Shown: positions 9,477 through 19,340, numbered from the stretch's first letter. The stretch: DNA of 64,000 nucleotides from Acidovorax sp. sif1233 (GCF_019218755.1 NZ_JAHUWZ010000001.1:682001-746000); one strand, 5' to 3'. A program made the numbers and translations. Notes: generated by a model from the letters alone, not told the origin.

Positions 9477-11051
9477 ATGTTTCTCAATCAGTTGTCCATC
9501 GGCAAGCGCCTTACCCTGGTGCTCGGTGTGATCCTCGCGCTGTTCCTGGCGAGCAGCATCGTGGCGGTGGTCCGGCTGGGCCAGCTTGGCGCCGAGATCG
9601 ACACCATGGTCAACGACAACGTCAAGACCGAACGGGCGGGCTCGGACTGGCTGCGCCACACCACGTCCGGGGTGCAGCGTGCCGCGGCCATCGCCAAGAG
9701 CAGCGATGCCAGCCTGATCCCGTACTTCGCGCCCGCCACGGCGGCTTCCATCCGCGACACCAATGAACTGCAGAAATTCATCGAGTCGAAAATGGACACG
9801 CCCGAGGAAAAGCAGCTGTTCACCAAGGTGGGCGAACTGCGCAAGAGCTATCTGGCCGCGCGGGAAGAGGTGAGCAAGTTCAAGCAGGCGGGTGACGCCG
9901 AGAACGCGAACAAGGTGTTCACCGAGCGCTTCGAGCCCACCTCGCGCAGCTACCTGGCCGGCGTGCAGGAAATGGTGGATGCCCAGCGCGCCCAGCTGGA
10001 CGCCGCCGGCAAGCGCAGCGAAGAGCTGCGCGCGCAGACCACCTTGCTGCTGCAGCTGTGCACGGCCATCTCGCTGGTGCTCGGGGGGCTGCTGGCCTGG
10101 CTGCTGGCCACCAGCATCACGCGTCCTTTGCGCCACGCCGAGGCCATTGCCGAATCCATCGCCGACATGGACCTGACCGGTGCGCCGCAGGCCAGCTACG
10201 CCAACGACGAAACCGGCCGCCTGCTGCGGGCGCTGGACCTCATGCGCAGTGCGCTGCACGGCTCGCTGCAGCAGGTGCGTGGCGTGGTGGACAGCATCTC
10301 CACCGCCAGCACGCAGATCGCCATCGGCAACCAGGACCTGAGCGCGCGCACCGAGCAGACGGCCGCCAACCTCGAGGAAACGGCGAGCTCCATGGAAGAG
10401 CTCACCAGCACCGTGCGCCAGAGCGCCGACTCCGCCGTGCAGGCCAACCAGATGGCCGCATCGGCCGCCCAGGTGGCGCAGCGCGGCGGCGAGGTCGTGG
10501 CCCAGGTGGTGAGCACCATGGACGCGATCAACGCCAGCAGCAAGAAGATCAGCGACATCATCGGCACGATCGACGGCATCGCCTTCCAGACCAACATCCT
10601 GGCGCTGAACGCGGCGGTGGAAGCCGCCCGTGCGGGCGAACAGGGCCGCGGCTTTGCCGTGGTGGCCAGCGAAGTGCGCAGCCTGGCGCAGCGCAGCGCC
10701 GAAGCGGCCAAGGAGATCAAGACCCTGATCGGCCAGTCGGTCGAGAAGGTGGAATCGGGCGCCGCGCTCGTGCAGAACGCGGGCAGCACCATGGACGAGA
10801 TCGTGAGCTCCGTGCGCCGCGTGACCGACATCATCGGCGAGATCAGCGCCGCCGCGTCGGAGCAGAGCCAGGGCATCAGCCAGGTGAACGTGGCGGTGAA
10901 CCAGCTGGACCAGATGACGCAGCAGAACGCCGCCCTGGTGGAGGAGTCCACCGCCGCCGCCGAGAGCCTTAAGGACCAGGCCGCACGCCTGGCGGACGTG
11001 GTGGGCGCGTTCCGCCTCGGCGCGCCGTCGAACACGCCGCGGCTGCGCTGA
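9477..11051 (+). CDS. methyl-accepting chemotaxis protein (membrane chemoreceptor)
   Basis: A 524-residue transmembrane chemoreceptor signalling through CheA/CheW. TM1 lies at about residues 10-32, a periplasmic four-helix-bundle type ligand domain at about 33-190, TM2 at about 195-218, then HAMP to about 268. The long cytoplasmic coiled coil has the conserved hairpin tip [20 protein letters not shown] at about residues 369-388. There is no C-terminal CheR-docking pentapeptide. The start at 9477 puts the first TM segment at the N-terminus, with GGAG about 10 nt upstream. The gene is flanked on both sides by purine uptake and deamination genes, which suggests purine-related sensing; the ligand itself cannot be read from the sequence. 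Confidence 0.92.
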   Translation: MFLNQLSIGKRLTLVLGVILALFLASSIVAVVRLGQLGAEIDTMVNDNVKTERAGSDWLRHTTSGVQRAAAIAKSSDASLIPYFAPATAASIRDTNELQKFIESKMDTPEEKQLFTKVGELRKSYLAAREEVSKFKQAGDAENANKVFTERFEPTSRSYLAGVQEMVDAQRAQLDAAGKRSEELRAQTTLLLQLCTAISLVLGGLLAWLLATSITRPLRHAEAIAESIADMDLTGAPQASYANDETGRLLRALDLMRSALHGSLQQVRGVVDSISTASTQIAIGNQDLSARTEQTAANLEETASSMEELTSTVRQSADSAVQANQMAASAAQVAQRGGEVVAQVVSTMDAINASSKKISDIIGTIDGIAFQTNILALNAAVEAARAGEQGRGFAVVASEVRSLAQRSAEAAKEIKTLIGQSVEKVESGAALVQNAGSTMDEIVSSVRRVTDIIGEISAAASEQSQGISQVNVAVNQLDQMTQQNAALVEESTAAAESLKDQAARLADVVGAFRLGAPSNTPRLR

Positions 11052-11087
11052 GGAAGCGCTGCGCCAGCGCGGGCGCCCCCTACTGGC

Positions 11088-11093
11088 TACAAT
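11088..11093 (+). promoter_or_regulatory. possible -10 element (TACAAT) before the second BMP gene
   Basis: TACAAT after TACTGGC, 74 bp before the start at 11167. A hairpin with a T-run lies immediately downstream, so a transcript from here would begin just before that hairpin. Confidence 0.35.
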
Positions 11094-11104
11094 ACCGCCC
11101 TTGC

Positions 11105-11136
11105 AAAGGCTGCTGTCCCGGCAGCCTTTTGCTTTT
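11105..11136 (+). terminator. hairpin with T-run after the chemoreceptor gene
   Basis: AAAGGCTGC and GCAGCCTTT pair around a 7-nt loop, followed by TGCTTTTT. It fits a rho-independent terminator for the chemoreceptor gene. Because it lies between a -10-like box and the next gene it could also act as an attenuator. Confidence 0.75.
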
Positions 11137-11166
11137 TCTGTCATCGGGACCATGTAGAGGAACACC

Positions 11167-12297
11167 ATGTACAAAAACCTCGCCACCGCACTGCGTGCGG
11201 CTTGTGTGAGTGCGCTCGCGGGCGCCGTTTTCATCTCCCCCGTTTTTTCCCAGACTGGCGCGGCCGCTCCCAGGGCGGCGCCCGCCGAACCCGTCAAGGC
11301 TGGTTTCGTCTACGTCTCGCCCATCACCGAGGCGGGCTGGACGCGCCAGCACGAAGAAGGGCGCAAGGCGGTGGAGGCCGCGCTGGGCAGCCAGGTCAGG
11401 ACGACCTTCGTCGAGAACGTGGCCGAGGGGGCCGATGCCGAGCGCGTGATCCGCGACCTGGCCGCCACGGGCCACCAGATCATCTTCACGCCCAGCTTCG
11501 GCTACATGGAGCCCACGCTCAAGGTCGCGCAGGACTACCCGAACGTGAAGTTCGAATCCATCACCGGCTACAAGACGGCCGCCAACGTGGCCGTGGCCAA
11601 TGCGCGCTACTACGAAGGGCGCTACCTGGCGGGCATCGCGGCGGGCCGCATGAGCAAGACCGGCGTGGCGGGCTACGTGGCGGGATTCCCGATCCCCGAG
11701 GTGCTGCAGGGCATCAACGCGTTCACGCTGGGCATGCGTTCGGTGAACCCCCAGGCCACCGTGAAGGTGGTGTGGATCAACGTGTGGTTCGACCCGCCCA
11801 GGGAGCGCGATGCGGCCATGGTGCTCTTCAACCAGGACGTGGATGTGATCGCCTTTCACACCGGCTCCACGGCCGTGATGGCCGCCGCGCAGGAGCGCGG
11901 CAAGATGGCCGTGGCCTACCACTCGGACATGCGCCGCACCGGGCCCGATGCCCAGATCGTGGCCGTGACCCACCAGTGGGGCCCCTACTACACCGAACGC
12001 GTGCGCGCCGTGCAGAACGGCACCTGGAAAAGCGCCGCCCTCTGGGGCGGGGTGCGCGAGGGCATGATCCGCGTGGGCGACTTTGGCTCCCGGGTGCCGG
12101 CGGCCGTGCAGCAGGAGGTGCTGGCCGCGCAGAAGGCCATTGGCGCGGGCAGGCTGCAGCCGTTTCGCGCGGGCAAGGCCCCGGTGCGGGACAGCGAAGG
12201 GCACGAAGTGATCGCTGCGGGCCAGGCACTCTCCGATGCGCAGATCCTGCAGATGAACTGGCTGGTGGAAGGGGTGCAGGGCAAACTGGCGCGGTGA
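11167..12297 (+). CDS. second BMP-family periplasmic binding protein
   Basis: A 376-residue solute-binding protein of the same BMP family as the gene at 5768, clearly paralogous (shared blocks include FGYME, TGYKTA, IPEV, INAFTLGMRSVNPQ versus INSFTLGAQSVNPK). Unlike the first copy it has a cleavable Sec signal peptide (cleavage probably near residue 28, after PVFS) and no lipobox or Pro/Ala tether, so it would be free in the periplasm. No permease or ATPase gene is adjacent. It probably shares the importer encoded at 2066-5653 with a different ligand range, or presents ligand to the neighbouring chemoreceptor; both are inference. It lies 83 bp upstream of guanine deaminase and is probably co-transcribed with it. 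Confidence 0.88.
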   Translation: MYKNLATALRAACVSALAGAVFISPVFSQTGAAAPRAAPAEPVKAGFVYVSPITEAGWTRQHEEGRKAVEAALGSQVRTTFVENVAEGADAERVIRDLAATGHQIIFTPSFGYMEPTLKVAQDYPNVKFESITGYKTAANVAVANARYYEGRYLAGIAAGRMSKTGVAGYVAGFPIPEVLQGINAFTLGMRSVNPQATVKVVWINVWFDPPRERDAAMVLFNQDVDVIAFHTGSTAVMAAAQERGKMAVAYHSDMRRTGPDAQIVAVTHQWGPYYTERVRAVQNGTWKSAALWGGVREGMIRVGDFGSRVPAAVQQEVLAAQKAIGAGRLQPFRAGKAPVRDSEGHEVIAAGQALSDAQILQMNWLVEGVQGKLAR

Positions 12298-12380
12298 TCC
12301 TGCCGTCTCGCCGGCGTGCGCTATAGCCACTATGGGGCGCGCCATATGCAAGCCGCGGTCCCTGCCGCTAAGCTTGCGCC

Positions 12381-13679
12381 ATGCCTGTCTACCGATCCGC
12401 CCTCCTGCGCTTTGCCGATGACGGCACGGCCCTCTACGATGAAGACGGCCTGCTGGCCGTGGGCCCCGACGCCGGCGGCCGCCAGCGGGTGCTGGCGGCG
12501 GGCGGGTGGCAGGCCTTGTCGCACCGGTACGCCGGCGAGCCTGTCGTCCACCTGCCGGGGCGCATTCTGGCGCCGGGCTTCGTGGACATGCACATCCACT
12601 TTCCGCAGACCGATGTGATTGGTTCCCCCGCCGAAGGCCTGCTGCCCTGGCTGGAGAACTACACCTTTCCGCACGAGTCTCGTTTTGTCGATCCGGCCTA
12701 CGGCGCCGAGGTGGCGGGCTTCTTCGTCGACGAGCTGCTGCGCAACGGCGTGACCACGGCGCTGGCGTTCGCCACCTCGCACCCCGCATCCGTGGATGCG
12801 CTGTTTGGGGAGGCGCAGCGCCGGCAGATGCGCCTGATCACCGGCAAGGTGCTGCAGGACCGCCACTCGCCCGACGGCGTGCGCGACGAGACAGAGCAGA
12901 GCCTGCTCGACACCGAGGCTCTGATCCAACGCTGGCACGGCGTGGACCGCCTGGGCTACGCGATCACGCCGCGGTTTGCGCCCACCAGCACGCATGAACA
13001 GCTGCGCGGCGCGGGCGAGCTGGCCGCGCGCTACCCGGATGTATGGATCCAGTCGCATGTGGCCGAGAACCGCGACGAGATCCGCTGGGCGCGCGAGCTG
13101 TTTCCGGATGCGCGCAGCTACCTGGCGGTGTATGACGGCTTTGGCCTGATGCGCGAGCGCGCGGTGTACGCCCATTGCATCCACTTCGACGACGACGACC
13201 GGGCGCTGATGCGCGACACCGGCACCGTGGCGGCCGTCAGCCCCACCAGCAACCTCTTTCTGGGCAGCGGCTTCTTCGACTACGCGGGCGCGGACCGCGT
13301 GGGCTTTGGCTACGGCCTGGCCAGCGATGTGGGCGGGGGCACCAGCTTCAGCCCGTTCCACACCATGCTGGCGGCCTACTATGTGGGCCGCGAAGGGCAG
13401 AGCAAGCAGGGCCTGAGTTTGTCGCCCCGGCAGCTGTGGTGGCGGCACACGGCGGGGGCCGCGAAGGCGCTGGGCCTGGCGGGCGTGGTGGGCAATCTGC
13501 AGCCGGGCTGCGAGGCCGATTTTGTGGTGCTGAACCCTGAGGCCACCCCCCTTTTGGCGCGCAAGACCCGCCAGGCGCGCAACCTGGATGAGCTTTTGTT
13601 TGCGCTGATCGTGCTCGGCGACGACCGGGTGGTGCAGGAAACAGTGATTTCTCAAGCAAAATACGGCTCTAGCGCTTGA
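12381..13679 (+). CDS. guaD: guanine deaminase
   Basis: A 432-residue zinc amidohydrolase converting guanine to xanthine and ammonia in the cytoplasm, the substrate for xanthine dehydrogenase. Visible features are the zinc motif GFVDMHIHFPQTDVIG near residue 65, a substrate segment PWLENYTFP near residue 89, HVAEN near 228, YAHCIHFDD near 256 and the metal Asp in SDVGGGTSFSP near 315. Length is typical of the family. The last eight or so codons and the stop lie in a copy of the dispersed repeat, so the natural C-terminus has been replaced or extended; this tail is unlikely to be catalytic. Confidence 0.93.
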   Translation: MPVYRSALLRFADDGTALYDEDGLLAVGPDAGGRQRVLAAGGWQALSHRYAGEPVVHLPGRILAPGFVDMHIHFPQTDVIGSPAEGLLPWLENYTFPHESRFVDPAYGAEVAGFFVDELLRNGVTTALAFATSHPASVDALFGEAQRRQMRLITGKVLQDRHSPDGVRDETEQSLLDTEALIQRWHGVDRLGYAITPRFAPTSTHEQLRGAGELAARYPDVWIQSHVAENRDEIRWARELFPDARSYLAVYDGFGLMRERAVYAHCIHFDDDDRALMRDTGTVAAVSPTSNLFLGSGFFDYAGADRVGFGYGLASDVGGGTSFSPFHTMLAAYYVGREGQSKQGLSLSPRQLWWRHTAGAAKALGLAGVVGNLQPGCEADFVVLNPEATPLLARKTRQARNLDELLFALIVLGDDRVVQETVISQAKYGSSA

Positions 13680-13713
13680 TATTCATGCGCTACCAGCTAC
13701 GTATTTAATAGCG
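13656..13713 (-). repeat. dispersed palindromic repeat, copy 3 (3' end of guaD)
   Basis: On the minus strand: GCTATTAAATACGTAGC, GGTAGCGCATG, a short spacer, then TCAAGCGCTAGAGCC. It spans the guaD stop codon. Confidence 0.75.
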
Positions 13714-13759
13714 CCCGGCAGTCCACCACTGTGCGGGCCACAGCGCAGGGAGTTCTGCT

Positions 13760-14332
<573 letters not shown>

Positions 14333-14477
14333 CATCGGCCGCACGCGCGGCCGGCGGGCCGCCAGGGGCCGCGTCCTACAGCGCGTCAGCCCGTTGGCTG
14401 AAGTGCAAGCGCAGGTAAGGTTCTTAGCATCGTGTCATGCCACCCCGATGTCGCGGTGGGCAAGAAGGAGTCCTCCC

Positions 14478-14837
14478 ATGCTGACCTTTGCTGCGCCGTT
14501 CACACCCGCCAAGGCCCGGGGTACGGGCCTTTCCCTGCACGCCGCCTGTGGCGCGGGCGACCTCGGGTTCGCGCCCTCGCAGCCGCACGGCGGGCCGCAG
14601 GCGCATTATTGGCCGTGCGAATCGCTCAATGCCTTCGTCCTCAAGATGGCGGCGGCGGGCCATTGCGTGAACACCGCGATGATGCTGGGACACCGGCCCT
14701 ACGCGCTGGAACAGCTTGCCATGGCGCGCGCCGCGAACGACGGCGGCCTGAATGCACTGGCCGAGCGGCTCCAGGCCTATTTCGACGCGACGGCCCCGCA
14801 AGGCTGCGCCGTCGTGGCGGACATCGACGGGGCCTAG
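14478..14837 (+). CDS. hypothetical protein, 119 aa
   Basis: A short cytoplasmic protein with no family recognised. ATG at 14478 is preceded by AAGGAG at 14465-14470, a good ribosome-binding site that fixes the start; longer readings lack one. There is no signal peptide or membrane segment. It has three Cys-containing spots (HAACGAG, YWPCES, QGCAV) and a central conserved-looking segment SLNAFVLKMAAAGHCVN, with a probable helical second half. It is followed by the convergent diguanylate cyclase gene. Codon use looks like that of its neighbours, supporting a real gene, but no function can be assigned. Confidence 0.6.
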   Translation: MLTFAAPFTPAKARGTGLSLHAACGAGDLGFAPSQPHGGPQAHYWPCESLNAFVLKMAAAGHCVNTAMMLGHRPYALEQLAMARAANDGGLNALAERLQAYFDATAPQGCAVVADIDGA

Positions 14838-14908
14838 GTGGCACCGGGCCACGCGCCAGCGCGGCACCACCCATCCACCCATCCACTCACCCACTCACCC
14901 TCCGTTTC

Positions 14909-16600
14909 TCAGACCTCCACGCAGACCCGGTTGCGTCCCTGTCCCTTGGCTTCGTAGAGCGCGGCGTCGCCCCGGCGCAGGAGGTCCGTGCCGTTGTCCT
15001 GCAGGCTGCGCATGCTGGCCACGCCGGCGCTCACGGTGATGAGCCCGACCACCGGGTCCTGCTGCGCGGCCATGGCCGCGACCAGGGACTGGGCAATGGC
15101 CTGGGCGCCCGCCAGGTCGGTATCGGGCAGCAGCGCCACGAACTCTTCCCCGCCCAGCCGCGCCACCACGTCCGAGTTGCGCAGCCGCACCTCCAGCGTG
15201 CGTGCCAGCCGGCGCAGGACTTCGTCGCCCGCCTCGTGGCCGTAGGTGTCGTTCACGCGCTTGAAATGGTCCACGTCGATCGTGATCAGGCTCAAGGGGC
15301 GGCCGCTGCGCCGGGCCAGCGCCAGCGCAAACGCCATCTGCGTTTCGAAGCCCCGGCGGTTGAGCAGGCCGGTCAGCGCATCGGTGCGGGCCTGCAGGTC
15401 CAGCGCGCGGTTGGCCGCCTCCAGCTCCAGCGTGCGCACGCGCACCTTCTCTTCCATGGCCTCGCGGGATGCCAGAAGCCGGTGCGTCATGCGCCCGAGG
15501 GCACTTGACAGCTGGCGCACTTCGCGGCTGCTGTGCGCCTGCGGAATGCGGGCCCCGGCCTTTTCGGCTTCCACGGCGCTGGCGGCATCGGCCAGCGCGT
15601 ACAGATCGTCGCTCAGCCGGCGTGCCGCCAGCCAGGCCAGCACCGAGGCCAGAAGCGCGGCAGCCAGCCCGATGGCCAGGGCCATGCGCACGGTGCGGCT
15701 CGCCTCGGCGAAGGCCAGCTCCACGGGCTCACGGGCGACGACCCGCCATCCGAGGTCGCTGGCGCTGCTGCGCGCCCGCAGCGGCACCATCGCCGTGAGG
15801 TAGCTGCGGCCGTCCCTCCACGGCACCACGGCCGCCGGGCTGGCGGCCCGGTCTCCGGGCGCCGCGGCCCCGGCCGGCAGGTGCTGCCCGGCCTCCCGCA
15901 GGGCCTGGGTCTGGCCGCCGGGGGCATAGATGAGCTGGCCCTCGCGGTCAAAGACAAAGAGTTCCACCGCGCTGTCTTCGGTGTGCGCGGGCGTGAGGCT
16001 GACCATGACCTCGCGGGTCCATTCCCAGCTGCCATGGATGCCCACCACGCCCACGGTGGTGGGGCCGATGCGGATGGGGGCCGCGAAGTCGACGAGCCGG
16101 TAGGGTTCGCCCGAGGGGTTGGGAGGCAGCAGCTTTTCCAGCAGCTTGGCCGCGTGCACGTCCCCCACGTGCAGCTTCTGCAGACCTTCCTGGAACCAGG
16201 GCCGCTGCGCCACGCTCTGGCCCACGAGCAGGCCGCCCGTGGCCGTGCGCACCACCCCCTGGGCGTCGGCCACGCCGATCCACACGCTGTGGGGCTGGGT
16301 GGCCTGGCTGCGGGCCAGCATGTGGTGGCCTTCGGGGGTGTCCAGCCCCTTGACCCAGACGACTTCGGCGGCGGCCAGCACCTCGGCTTCCCGGCTGCGT
16401 TCCAGCAAGCCGTTGGCCAGCAGCTTGCCGGCGTTCTCGGCGATCACCTGCAGGGCGGTGCCGGCATCGCGCTCGATGCGCCGCTTGAGCAGCTCTCCGA
16501 AGGCGAGGGACAGCAGCACCGCCAGGCCCACCACCAGCGCGCCGAACACCAGCGCGATCTGGGCGCGCAGGCTGTGGTCTGAGAAGCGGAGGGGGGTCAT
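14909..16600 (-). CDS. membrane diguanylate cyclase (sensor-HAMP-GGDEF)
   Basis: A 563-residue inner-membrane enzyme making c-di-GMP from GTP. TM1 is at about residues 12-32, a periplasmic sensor (dCACHE/PAS-like) at about 45-300, TM2 at about 310-332 and a HAMP linker at about 333-390. A short coiled coil precedes the GGDEF domain at about 405-560. The active-site loop reads ARLGGEEF, a catalytically competent version. An RxxD inhibitory site is visible as RLRNSD shortly before it. The start at 16600 overlaps the stop of the upstream ornithine-cyclodeaminase-like gene (ATGA), so the two are translationally coupled. The signal is unknown. Confidence 0.9.
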   Translation of the reverse strand: MTPLRFSDHSLRAQIALVFGALVVGLAVLLSLAFGELLKRRIERDAGTALQVIAENAGKLLANGLLERSREAEVLAAAEVVWVKGLDTPEGHHMLARSQATQPHSVWIGVADAQGVVRTATGGLLVGQSVAQRPWFQEGLQKLHVGDVHAAKLLEKLLPPNPSGEPYRLVDFAAPIRIGPTTVGVVGIHGSWEWTREVMVSLTPAHTEDSAVELFVFDREGQLIYAPGGQTQALREAGQHLPAGAAAPGDRAASPAAVVPWRDGRSYLTAMVPLRARSSASDLGWRVVAREPVELAFAEASRTVRMALAIGLAAALLASVLAWLAARRLSDDLYALADAASAVEAEKAGARIPQAHSSREVRQLSSALGRMTHRLLASREAMEEKVRVRTLELEAANRALDLQARTDALTGLLNRRGFETQMAFALALARRSGRPLSLITIDVDHFKRVNDTYGHEAGDEVLRRLARTLEVRLRNSDVVARLGGEEFVALLPDTDLAGAQAIAQSLVAAMAAQQDPVVGLITVSAGVASMRSLQDNGTDLLRRGDAALYEAKGQGRNRVCVEV

Positions 16601-17562
16601 GGCGTGGCCCGCGGGGCGTGCCCTGTCGACACCGGCGGGTGCACCGCGAGGCGTGCCGCCGCCAGGTCCCAGCCTGCCCAGCCGCAGCTCTTGAACAGCA
16701 CGGGGCCTTCCGGGGGGATGGGCCGGCCGTGCAGCACGTCCCGCAAGGTAGGCAGCACGCTCACATCCATTCCTGCCTGCAGCAGATCGCCGGCCTCGTG
16801 GCGCGCATCGTCGCTGTCCAGCACGATGTGTCCCCGCAGCGCCACGTGGCGGCACAGGGCCGGCGCCAGCTCGGCCATCGCGGGGGTGTAGGCGCCCACC
16901 GCCGCCACGAAGGCATCGGGTCGTGGCGGCGCGGCCAGCACGACGGCGTGCGCGGGCGTGCAGGTGGCGATCAGCGGGCAGTGCGGCACCGCGTCGTCCG
17001 CGTTCGCCACCACGCGCGCCCGGGCGCCCAGCGCATGGGCGCGCCGGACCAGCGTCTCGGCGCTGGCCGCGCTGCGCGAGGCCACCCACACCTCGCGCAC
17101 CGCCATGCCCAGAACAAACGCCTCCAGGTGGGCCAGGCCCTGCACGCCGGCACCCACGATGAGCAGTGGCCCCTCGGGCGCGCGCGCGAGGTGCCGTGCG
17201 GCCAGCAGCGACACCGCCGCGGTGCGCCGCGCGGTGATCGTGGGGCCGTCGAGGACCAGGCGGCGCTCGCCGGTCGCGACATCAAACACCACCACATCCC
17301 CCTGGATCGCGGGGCGGCGGGTTCCCGCGTTGCCTGGTGTCAGTGTGATGAGCTTGGCCATGGCCACGCGGCTGTCGGCCGCGGGCATGACGAACAGGTT
17401 GGCGCTCCCGGCCAGCGCCACCACCGTGCGCGCAGGAACCGCCACCGAACCGTCCCGCAGCAGGGCCGCGATCTCGTCGGCGAGCGCATCCCAGGGAAGG
17501 CATGCCGCGGTGGCCGCGGCGTCCAGCGCGGGGGGGGATCCGGAAAGAAGGTGGGAAGGCAT
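16597..17562 (-). CDS. ornithine cyclodeaminase / mu-crystallin family oxidoreductase
   Basis: A 321-residue NAD(P)-dependent enzyme of the OCD/mu-crystallin family, which includes ornithine cyclodeaminase, alanine dehydrogenase and delta1-pyrroline-2-carboxylate reductase. The Rossmann motif LLIVGAGVQGLAHLEAF lies near residue 133, the substrate-side segment AKLITLTPGN near 69, and DSDDARHEAGDLL near 248. The divergence from true ornithine cyclodeaminase suggests the reductase subgroup (proline or hydroxyproline metabolism), but the substrate is not certain. It overlaps the diguanylate cyclase gene by 4 bp, an unexpected pairing that implies a shared transcript. Start 17562 is the first ATG giving normal length. 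Confidence 0.82.
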   Translation of the reverse strand: MPSHLLSGSPPALDAAATAACLPWDALADEIAALLRDGSVAVPARTVVALAGSANLFVMPAADSRVAMAKLITLTPGNAGTRRPAIQGDVVVFDVATGERRLVLDGPTITARRTAAVSLLAARHLARAPEGPLLIVGAGVQGLAHLEAFVLGMAVREVWVASRSAASAETLVRRAHALGARARVVANADDAVPHCPLIATCTPAHAVVLAAPPRPDAFVAAVGAYTPAMAELAPALCRHVALRGHIVLDSDDARHEAGDLLQAGMDVSVLPTLRDVLHGRPIPPEGPVLFKSCGWAGWDLAAARLAVHPPVSTGHAPRATP

Positions 17563-17632
17563 CGCGAGACTTTATACAGGGCCATGGTGCCGGGGAAGCG
17601 GGCAAGCCCGTGGTGCGGAGACCGGCATTCAG

Positions 17633-18310
17633 TCAGTGCGTGGCGCCGGCGCCCAGCGCGATGTCCTGGCGGACCAGCATGGCGGCCCACAGGGCGGCAT
17701 GGATGCCGCGCACCATCTCCAGCAGCGCCAGGTGGGGCGTGCCCTGGCCTGGCAGCCAGGGCACGTGCACGAAGCCGCCGCGGGTGCCCGGAAGGTCCGC
17801 GTCCTGCGCCTGCAGCATGTGCATCAGCCCGTACAGCACATGGTTGCAGACAAAGGTGCCCGCCGTCTGCGACACCTCGCAGGGCACCCCCGCGCGCTGC
17901 ACGGCGCGCAGCATGGCCTTGACGGGCAGGCTCGCGAAGTAGGCGGCGGGGCCGCCGGGCACCACGGGCGTGTCGACGGGCTGGCGGCCGGCGTTGTCGG
18001 GAATGCGGGCATCGTTGATGTTGATGCCCACCCGTTCCAGCGACAGCGCGCCGCGCCCGCCCGCCTGGCCCAGGCAGACGATCAGCGCGGGCCGGTGGGC
18101 CTCGGCCAAGGCCCGCAGCTGCTGCAGCGATTCCCCGAACACGGTCGGCAGTTGCGCGGCCACCACGCGGTGGCCGGCGATGTGCTGCCCGTGCAGGGCC
18201 TCGGCGATGAGCCAGCTGGGGTTCAGGGCGTCGCCCCCGAAAGGGTCGAACCCGGTGAGCAGGATCACCCCGCCCGCGAGGGGGGCGTAGTGCGATGCGT
18301 CGTGGAGCAT
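17633..18310 (-). CDS. pcp: pyroglutamyl-peptidase I
   Basis: A 225-residue cytoplasmic cysteine peptidase (family C15) that removes N-terminal pyroglutamate from peptides. Visible motifs are [14 protein letters not shown] near residue 20, [16 protein letters not shown] around 79 with the catalytic Glu, [13 protein letters not shown] with the catalytic Cys near residue 150, and a His in FVHVPWLP near 181. Length is typical. The start MLHDASHY at 18310 gives a normal N-terminus. It is divergent from the zinc metallopeptidase gene, with 154 bp between the two starts. Confidence 0.93.
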   Translation of the reverse strand: MLHDASHYAPLAGGVILLTGFDPFGGDALNPSWLIAEALHGQHIAGHRVVAAQLPTVFGESLQQLRALAEAHRPALIVCLGQAGGRGALSLERVGININDARIPDNAGRQPVDTPVVPGGPAAYFASLPVKAMLRAVQRAGVPCEVSQTAGTFVCNHVLYGLMHMLQAQDADLPGTRGGFVHVPWLPGQGTPHLALLEMVRGIHAALWAAMLVRQDIALGAGATH

Positions 18311-18464
18311 GGAGGGAGTGCGGGCGGGTTGTGGCCAGGTCGATGGTGGAGCATGCCCGCGGGGCGCGGACAGGCAGGCCATCGTAATCTGCCATTGGAG
18401 TTCCTGCCGGGCGCGTAATATGGCGGCAATGCCTTCCGCAGGGCGAGGGCGCTGGAGATACGGT

Positions 18465-19340
18465 ATGAAATGGGAAGGCAATCGCGAATCGGACAACGTG
18501 GAGGACCGCCGCGGCGAAGGCGGCGGCGGATCGCCGGTTTTTGGCGGACGCAGCATCGGCATCGGCACCATCGTCATCGCCCTCGTGGGCGGCTGGGTGC
18601 TGGGCATCAACCCGCTGACCATCCTGGGGCTGCTCAGCGGTGGCGGCCCCCCCGCGCAGGTGCAGTCGCAGGGGCCCGCCCAGCGCCCGCCGGCGGACGA
18701 CACCATGGCCCGTTTTGTCTCGACCGTGCTGGCGGATACCGAGGACGTGTGGAAGGCCGTGTTCCGCCAGGGCGGCGGCAGCTACCAGGAACCGCGCCTG
18801 GTGCTGTTTCGCGGAGCCACGCCCACGGCCTGCGGCACGGGCCAGGCGGCCATGGGGCCGTTCTACTGCCCGGCCGACCAGAAGGTCTACATCGATCTCG
18901 GTTTCTACGAGACCCTCAAGAGCCGCCTGGGCGCCCCGGGCGATTTCGCGCAGGCCTACGTGATCGCGCATGAGGTGGGCCACCACGTGCAGAACCAGCT
19001 GGGCATCAGCGGCAAGGTGGACCAGATGCGCGGGCGCGTGAGCAAGACGGAGTACAACGCGCTGTCGGTGCGCCTGGAACTGCAGGCCGACTGCTTCGCG
19101 GGCGTGTGGGCCCACCATGCGCAGAACGCGCGCCAGATCCTGGAGCAGGGCGATGTGGAGGAGGCCATGAACGCGGCCGCCAAGATTGGCGACGATGCGC
19201 TGCAGCGCTCGAGCGGCGGCGCAGTGGTCCCCGAGAGCTTTACCCATGGCACCAGCGCCCAGCGCCAGCGCTGGTTCAACAACGGGCTGCAAAACGGCAG
19301 CGTCAAGGCCTGCGACACCTTCTCGGCCCGCAGCCTGTAG
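18465..19340 (+). CDS. YpfJ-type neutral zinc metallopeptidase, membrane anchored
   Basis: A 291-residue putative zinc metallopeptidase of the YpfJ family. A Gly-rich cytoplasmic N-terminus is followed by one TM segment at about residues 30-48 ([16 protein letters not shown]), a low-complexity linker, and the peptidase domain with the zinc motif AHEVGHH near residue 168 and a downstream LQADCFAG segment containing the probable third ligand. The start at 18465 ([11 protein letters not shown], typical of the family) has GGAG 8 nt upstream. Physiological substrate is unknown. The SulP gene starts 72 bp downstream and may share the transcript. Confidence 0.87.
   Translation: MKWEGNRESDNVEDRRGEGGGGSPVFGGRSIGIGTIVIALVGGWVLGINPLTILGLLSGGGPPAQVQSQGPAQRPPADDTMARFVSTVLADTEDVWKAVFRQGGGSYQEPRLVLFRGATPTACGTGQAAMGPFYCPADQKVYIDLGFYETLKSRLGAPGDFAQAYVIAHEVGHHVQNQLGISGKVDQMRGRVSKTEYNALSVRLELQADCFAGVWAHHAQNARQILEQGDVEEAMNAAAKIGDDALQRSSGGAVVPESFTHGTSAQRQRWFNNGLQNGSVKACDTFSARSL

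Noticed and set aside
14337..14355. GC-rich palindrome after dcd as a terminator
   Set aside because: The arms pair but no T-run follows; no support for termination.
14909..17089. Possible fusion of the OCD-like protein and the diguanylate cyclase
   Set aside because: The long reading is in a different frame from the OCD-like protein; the two genes merely overlap by 4 bp.
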